Source: Narthecium ossifragum (taxonomy: Eukaryota; Streptophyta; Magnoliopsida; Dioscoreales; Nartheciaceae). Taken from it: DNA of 64,000 nucleotides. The stretch lies in NCBI GenBank assembly GCA_963920575.1, contig OY986965.1:31428007-31492006 (forward strand). Direction: 5' to 3'. Below, one piece after another: positions 57,625 to 64,000 of the stretch (positions within the stretch are counted from its first letter, which is position 1; each line of letters starts with the position of its first letter). The notes under the pieces are model-generated. The model was not told where the DNA came from and ran no database searches. It saw only the letters and a program-made list of their open reading frames with translations. The position numbers and the translations under genes are program-made.

Positions 57625-60556
57625 TCATCTATGTGCTCTCATATGATGGTCTTCGTCTTCCTCCCTGCTACGGCGAGAGGATAAGTTGCTATCATGCCTT
57701 GAACGTTTGTCCCTTCTGACAACATCTGGATCACCTTCCACATTGATATCACGTCTGTGCCTATCCGAATGCTTATCACTTCTATGAGAGTACCTATCCT
57801 CTCTCGGCTTTGTTTCATTGTCTGAATTCTCATCCCTTCCTCGTCTTTCACGATCCTTGAAATTTAATTTATTGTCTTCCTTCCATCTATTGTTGTAGTC
57901 TTCATTGGTCTGTGATTTTGAAGAATGACCATCTCTGTAAAGTGTTCTGGAACTTGATTCACACTCTTTGACATTTTTCTGCCAAACCTGATGCTCTGCC
58001 CGAATTTTTTGTGGCTCTTTCGTGAACCATCATACTTGTCATGACCCCACCTTGAGTTATATAGTCCATTGGACCCGAGCCAGTATTCGCACATCGCTAT
58101 AATTAGAGAGATGACAAACATATAAGCAATCTAGTCTAAACAAAAACAAGAGAAATACAGGTACATGCTGGGCAGGAGCTCATTCACAGGAAGGACTAAG
58201 ACACAAAACAGAAGAGTTAAGACAGATTGCAGTTTATTTATAAATAACGACGACTTTCATATAGGAGTATATAAGATAAATTTCTTAAAAATGTTCAAAG
58301 GCCTTCCTAACTGATAGGCTAAGTAATAAGTGGCTCCGATGCAATAGTGAACAATCTAGAAGATTATAGCTTGAAACCATTGTTAAATGCAGTTAGTCAA
58401 ATATAAATATGCAATTTACTACTATCAGATGTACATTGGACAATCAAAGAGAAGGTACTCCTTACGAAAATGACGGTAATGCCAAGTGACACCGCATCAT
58501 ATTGCATCAGGAAAGGCCATCAATTGATGATTTCAAAGCATAAGGCTTCTTAGGAAATGATAATCATTTCATTGAACTCCATGTATATCATCTTTGTCAT
58601 ACAAAAGTTGCAGTGAAATATCACAGTGCAAAAAAAGATGGGTACAGATATACATACATATCTGCATTTATAGAAAAAAGAGTTGGAGTACACACTTCAT
58701 GCTAGATTCTTGGTGAAAAATATGACAGGTAAGCCACAAATCTTGCCTAGAGATATGATTACAATGAGTCACTGACTGCATATGGGCCATAGGAACTTAG
58801 AACAGGCATTAGTAGAAGAGGGAAAATTAAGAAAAAACCAAATAAAGAGTTTGGTATAGATTCGTTTAGATCCTTCCATTCCGCCATGCAGTGTGCATCA
58901 TGCATGTGTTCACTAGTATATCTAAAGAGTAGTTTCCTTGAATGCATCAGCAATAAAGAATGTTCTCTAGCACATATTATGACTCATTCAAGTTTAACAA
59001 CTCACCTTCTCATCATGAGAAAATCTACAAGATGCTCCCCGATTACATTCACCTCTTTGATAAGCACGACATACACCATGTTCCTCTCTCTTCTACTGCT
59101 CTTTCTCTTCATCTTCCTCCTCCACTTTCTTTTTGTATTTAGTAACATGATCAACCCTTATAATTCTGCCAAGAAGGTTAGCTCCGTTCAGATTATCTGA
59201 AAAGGATGTTGTTATAGAAAGTTTTTGTCAATCAAGACCAACCAGAAGATATTTTATGTGCATTCATTCAAAAGTAAAGGCACATTTCAAAAAACTAACC
59301 TACAGCAAGAATAGTACTTCTCTGATCCTCATGCAAGAAAAGCAAAACCCTTAGATTTCCCAGTGCCTTTATCTCTAACAAGGTTAACATCGACAACCTC
59401 CCCATATCTGGAAATCACACATATGAGCAAAAAGCTTCAGTTATCCGCATGATTGTCAGTACATTGCATAAAATCATCTTAGTGTTCATACAAGCTAGAG
59501 TGGCTATGTGGTATGTACATAAATTTGTATTCACTCAGACTAGAATAAGTCAGCAGCAATATTTTTTTTAAAATTTTTAATGTTGTGTTATCTTGCCAAA
59601 GTTTGTTGCAAGACGATAATATAAGTGACAAGGAACTTATGGAAAAAAAACCCTAAGATAAAGATTCTTGGTCTTCCTATGTCATGAAAGGTGGTACTGG
59701 AGATTATAATTGATCACAATCTCCATCTTCCAAAAAAGCCCTCGAGTACCTCAGTAATAGGGCAAGCATCTCTGGCCATCTCAAATAATATTTTAATCCT
59801 TTAACAACTATTAGCGCTATAATTATTACAGGTTTAGATGCAATGAACTGTTTCTATGATTCTAAATGCCCGGACTATTGGTGCATGAACATCCATTTCC
59901 AGGAGAAATAACAATGGGCAGGGCAACGTTAATCAATATAGATATGGACCCTCAACCTCTCCAAATCAACATTGACCTTGCAGCATCAAGTAAAGGTGTA
60001 TCCAGAAACCTAATCGTGCCATCCACTGCTCCCTCAATTCCATGTTTGTTATTTTCCTTGAAGATGAATACTAATATCACCTATCTGGCTAGCAAAACAA
60101 CCCCGTAGTTCGCAAGAAGATCATTGAGAGTCTTGGCTAGCCACAGATTTCTTGGAAAGTGCAGTACAAAATTCGCGCAAGTAATCGCTGCCGTTTATGT
60201 AGGTTTTTGCTTGCATATGAAAAAGAAGATCAATATGACAACGAATCGTGCATAAGGTGGTGTTCGATGACGCCCTCGTAGGAAGCAGCGAGCGAGAGAG
60301 AGAGAGAGAGGGAGGGAGGGAGGCAGGGAGAAGCAAGAATAAGGAGGGAGAAAGAAGACTAAGGAAAAAACAATACTACTCACTGGGCAAAGACGGCGAG
60401 GAGATTGCCTTCGGTGAGCTCGAAGGGGATACCGCCGACAAAAATGTAGACAGAGTCTTTGTACTTGGCGTGCCAAGATGCCTCCTCCGATATCCCTAAC
60501 GACGCCTCCGTCGAGTTGAGCTTCTGGATCCGCTTCACCAGCGTAAGAGGGTTCAT
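57625..60556 (-). pseudogene. Unprocessed pseudogene of RBMX2/ZC3H25-type RRM-CCCH splicing protein
   Basis: Parent family: IST3/RBMX2-like spliceosomal protein with an RRM and one CCCH zinc finger (Arabidopsis zinc finger CCCH protein 25). Recognisable exons: 60556-60384 (MNPLTLVKRIQKLN, then VYIFVGGIPFELTEG), 59407-59300 (YGEVVDVNLVRDKGTGKSKG), 59196-59006 (DNLNGANLLGRIIRVDHVTK, then CRAYQRGECNRGASCRFSH) and 58096-57625 (Arg/Ser/Asp-rich tail). Splice sites are still consensus. Exon 2 has a 2-bp deletion after AFLA; restoring 2 bp would bring the next junction back into phase. Exon 3 has a TAG where the family has Gln, just before KREEHGVCR. The tail exon shifts frame at least once more. 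Three independent lesions make sequencing error alone unlikely. Confidence 0.8.
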
Positions 60557-61565
60557 CTTTTCCCTCACCCTCACCCTCACCCTCGCCGCTGTCAAGTACT
60601 CGGATGCTAGAAAGAAAGGGCGGGCATCCTCAACCCTAAATAACGAAGAGTGCCTTCTGTTTGCGCTGCAAGAACGACGGCCGCACGCCCTCTGTATCGG
60701 GCAGTACGGCACGGGCCTCTCGGGTTGTGTTAATTTGGCCCATGGGCTTTCCCTCTCTCGGCTATTTTTTTCATGGGCTTTCCCTCTCTCGGCAATTTTT
60801 TTTTTTGATGAGTTGAGCCTGAAACGACTATCAGGCTACAAAACATGATCCAGCGCCGATCGACCGTCCTCTGAGTGCCAAACAAAACACACTCCGAAGG
60901 AACGGCACGACCGAGCTATACCATCAGCAATAATATTCTCCTCCCTGGGTATCGTCCAAAACAGGACCGACCCCATTGACGAGATCTGAAACCAAATCTC
61001 TGTAATTAGTCCCTCTCTCGGCTATTTGTTCCTTATTGGCAGTTTAAGATGAATTTATTAAGAGAAGAGTGATAAAATAAAGACACAATGAGCAAATCGG
61101 TCTACACAAGGAAGGCTAAGTTTAACAAGTTATTGGATCCCAGAACTCCATCTAATCATTATGGGTTCGTTTGGTACATGATTAGTTTATTCCAGATTAA
61201 AGAATTTTGGATGAGGAAAAATAAGAATAAAATTGTAATGATTATTTATAATAAGAAAAAATAGAGTGATTAAATGAGTAATGATTATTTAAAATAAGAA
61301 AATTTATTTAAAGATAAGATGAGAATAAGCGGTTATTCCCTGCACTAATCCCAAAACTCCACACATCTATATCATCCTTATATAGTAGGATGGTTAAGAA
61401 GTTAATCTTTGATTTGTCCTAACTGGCGTCCTACGTGGCAAATATATCCTATGTGACTGCTGATGTGGAAGGGTAATAGTGGGGGAGGGGGGAGTTAGGA
61501 GGGGTTAGTGGGGAGTTATGAGGAGAGATGATGATTACCCTGCCAAGTGGCAGGGACCCCACTAG

Positions 61566-61606
<41 letters not shown>

Positions 61607-62273
61607 TCTCTCCGATATGGAAGAGAGCAAAACCAAGACTGAGCCCGCATCCGAAAGGGTGGTCGTAAATTTGCAGCAAGAATGTGGGTGGGATGGCCCA
61701 CAGTTATAATATACGTACGCTACATCTAGGGGCAGGGGGTACATGGCCCATCTGGGAGCCCAGCCCAAAACGTAACCTTTAAGACAGGGACAGATAGAAA
61801 AGATGTATCGATATCAATGGTTACCGTGGCGTGTCGCTGTCGTCCATTTCAAGTTTAGGAAATCAAAAGCGAGCCGAGCTAGCTAGCTGAATCCCTCCCT
61901 CCCTAGTCCCTACCCCATTTCTCGCTCGCTAGCTCCCGTGAGTGACACTCACACCCTTCTCCCCTTTTATTCCAGCTGCTCTCTTCGATCCCATTTTATT
62001 TCTCCTCTATTTCCAGGTTTCATACCCTCCCCCCTCCTCTTCTCATCTCATCTCGCGTAATGCTGCTCCAGCCACTCACCGTGGGATACCCCACCCTTGG
62101 ATCCGAGATTTGCCTGCTTTAATTTCTTGCGGTACGGAGTGTGAATGAGTAGATTAATTGGAAGGCTAGATTGATGTTGGACTAAAGTCTTTAGGTCCAA
62201 GAGGATCGATCGATCTCCCATCTTTTTCGCATTTTAATCAAGTGTACTCCGGCCTCCTGGTGGGTAGGAGATC
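60557..62273. other. Intergenic between the RBMX2 pseudogene and the Ser/Pro-rich gene
   Basis: Contains a duplicated gggctttccctctctcggc word (about 60747-60792), MITE-like copy B, an (AT)n microsatellite (61573-61602), and a CT-rich leader before 62274. No gene recognised. Confidence 0.5.
61369..61570. repeat. MITE-like repeat family, copy B
   Basis: Read on the minus strand it starts TACTAGTGGGGTCCCTGCCAC and ends CTATATAAGGATGAT, the same ends as copy A at 20757-20940. The interior is likewise C-rich with repeated aactcccc words. The hairpin CTGCCACTTGGCAG near its end also occurs at 22679-22725 (ttgccatgtggcaggg), a third partial copy. Confidence 0.55.
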
Positions 62274-63957
62274 ATGAATCGGAGCTTTAGGGCAGCGGAG
62301 GTACCTGTGCAGGGAACTCGGGGAAGGACCTTGGGCTCGGCGATGAAGGACAAGGAGGAGGAGCTCGCCCTCTTCCTCGAGATGCGCAAGCGCGAGAAGG
62401 AGCGCAAGAACCTCCTCCTTCTCCACAACAACTCAGACGACCTCGATTCCCCGCCCGGTAAATTAAACCGACTCCCTCGCCTCTCTGTCCATTCTTCGTT
62501 ATATAGCTGCTTTGACATGAATTAATCTGGTCACGACTCACGAGCATTGTCGGTCGTGTCTAATCTCTGTTCACCTCTCACCATGCTTTGCTTGGTCGTA
62601 GGTTCTAAAGCTGGCAGCTATCCCATGTTTAAGATCGTGTCTTCAGCGCCTGCATGCAAGACTGGGGTCGATGATTTCCTCAACTCCGACGGGGACAAGA
62701 ATGACTATGACTGGTATTTGGAAATCCTAAAACTTTCTATATTTTGTTACGACCATTTTTCCTTCTTTTTCGGGTATCAGTTGCGTTATCTGGGCGTGTA
62801 CCCACACCGAGCAGTTATGAAACTGCATGGCATCGGGCATGTTACATAAGCAAACTTTCTGTAGCTTTTGATCGCGCATTTGCTGTTATCAATCTTCTTG
62901 ATGTCATTACCTATTTACAAGGAAGCAGCTGAGTATAAGATAGCTAGCTAAGAGGAAGTATGCTCCTTCCCAAGTCAAAGGAAGCATTTGCAGCATGTAC
63001 CGCAAGCCAAACTTTGTACTTTAACCGTTGCTATATACGTATACAAGCCATGTGGACTAAAAATTATATCCTTTTCAAATCTGTTTGCAATCCTGAACTG
63101 AGCGGCATATGGATCACATGCCACTTATGGCACCAAAAGGCTGGTAAAATTGATACGATTTCCTATATATATATATATATGCATCAAGGTGTCATAAAAG
63201 GTAATTCTTATGGGTTGTCATGATCATACTCTATCCGTCATGTCTGCTGAAGTGAGATGGCCGCATCAATAGTGCCCTGATGCATAATTCATGTGTGCAA
63301 GAGTAGTACAGTGCATTTATCACATAAGAAGGTTTGATCAAACATGCCAGACTTTACCTTCTTATAACCTTAATACATGTTAAGTAAAATGAATCAAGTG
63401 CAAATAGTATATAATCAGGGGCCTAATTTTGTTAAGAGCTATATGCTAATGATTGCATACAGCATACCTCCTGGGAGATAGTTTGTCAAAACTCGTGAAT
63501 GTCATGAGTGCACTAAACTTCTTTGACATCATCTTTCCTATATTATGTGGAGTCGCAGGCGAACAGCGGTTCTAGTTACTCATTTTCAAAGGATGAGGGG
63601 AAGTTTGTTAAGTTGCATTGTGCATAAACTTGTCTCATTAGCCAGATATTAGCTGCTACCCTCATAAGTTAGTACGTTTAGAATTATATATGATATATAT
63701 ATACATGATTAATGCTGCCAGGAACTGATGATCAGTCTAAGTTTTACTTTCATGCTCCTGAAGTAAAAATTGCACTATTTGGCTATTCTGCTTGCTAATT
63801 GTTGGCTTGTGCTGGGAGTTGATATGTGTATTATCATTTCAGGCTTCTTACTCCACCAGGTACTCCGCTTTTTCCATCTTTAGAAACAGAATCCCATAGA
63901 TCTCCTACGCGGCAAATGGGGACTCCAAAAATTCGACAGATGGGGCTGAAATCTCGG
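62274..63957 (+). CDS. Plant Ser/Pro-rich protein (often named 'endochitinase A-like' or mucin-like), 5' part
   Basis: Exons 62274-62457, 62602-62713 and 63843-63957 give 137 codons in frame; the last ends at CGG|GTGAG and the gene runs off the window. The start MNRSFRAAE is the family's usual N-terminus. KDKEEELALFLEMRKREKER forms a short charged helix. KTGVDDFLNSDGDKNDYDW and LLTPPGTPLFPSLE are the family's hallmark block, split exactly at the Trp codon by intron 2. In relatives a long Ser/Pro/Arg-rich disordered region follows, for which a microtubule-associated role has been described in some members; it has no enzymatic domain despite the database name. The function here is inferred from the family only. 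Confidence 0.85.
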
Positions 63958-64000
63958 GTGAGTTCTTCCAGTAAAGCTCCCTTTTCTCAAGATTGTAACT

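Noticed and set aside
60459..60848. 129-codon plus-strand frame opposite pseudogene exon 1
   Set aside because: Antisense of the RBMX2-like first exon and its leader.
1..64000. tRNA, rRNA, CRISPR arrays, organelle or viral insertions
   Set aside because: None seen by eye on either strand; a dedicated covariance or database search was not possible here.

Overview
This window is nuclear DNA from a flowering plant. It is intron-rich, with canonical plant splice sites, plastid-targeted metabolic enzymes, plant-only gene families and many nested plant transposons. Gene features lean towards a monocot, but I cannot name the species. There is one 200-base assembly gap (21023-21222). I found no rRNA, tRNA or CRISPR array.

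Layout, left to right. (1) Minus strand: the 5' half of nucleoporin NUP62, running off the left edge. (2) 3.2-7.5 kb: a nested transposon stack with a probable old hAT element that carries a broken rubredoxin gene, a probable long solo LTR inside it, and a clean hAT MITE inside that. (3) Plus strand: a small six-exon bZIP factor, then the 13-exon chloroplast site-2 protease EGY2. (4) 19.1-23.0 kb: AT-rich repeats and the gap. (5) Plus strand: 11-exon anthranilate synthase alpha subunit, a single-exon PH-domain protein, and a five-exon CBM20 starch-binding-type protein. (6) 35.2-39.5 kb: intergenic, with a LINE-type RNase H relic. (7) Minus strand: a 12-exon FCP1/CPL-type RNA polymerase II CTD phosphatase with a solo LTR in its last intron, then a six-exon receptor-like cytoplasmic kinase. 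(8) 51.9-57.1 kb: a transposon zone with a hAT inside a hAT, a 2.27-kb Mutator-type foldback element with a perfect 9-bp target duplication, and a patchwork of captured GT47 glycosyltransferase and kinase fragments. (9) Minus strand: an intron-containing pseudogene of the RRM/CCCH protein RBMX2/ZC3H25. (10) Plus strand: the first three exons of a Ser/Pro-rich protein running off the right edge.

The genes do not form one pathway; this is ordinary plant gene order. Several are plastid-related: EGY2, anthranilate synthase, the CBM20 protein and the rubredoxin relic. Gene models were built by hand from splice consensus, reading-frame continuity and remembered family conservation. For the complete genes every exon junction keeps frame and the summed coding length is a multiple of three. 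The most interesting material is the transposon biology: gene capture, nested insertions with readable target-site duplications, and the foldback MULE. Two GC-AG introns, two in-frame coding tandem duplications and a shortened CTD phosphatase are also notable.
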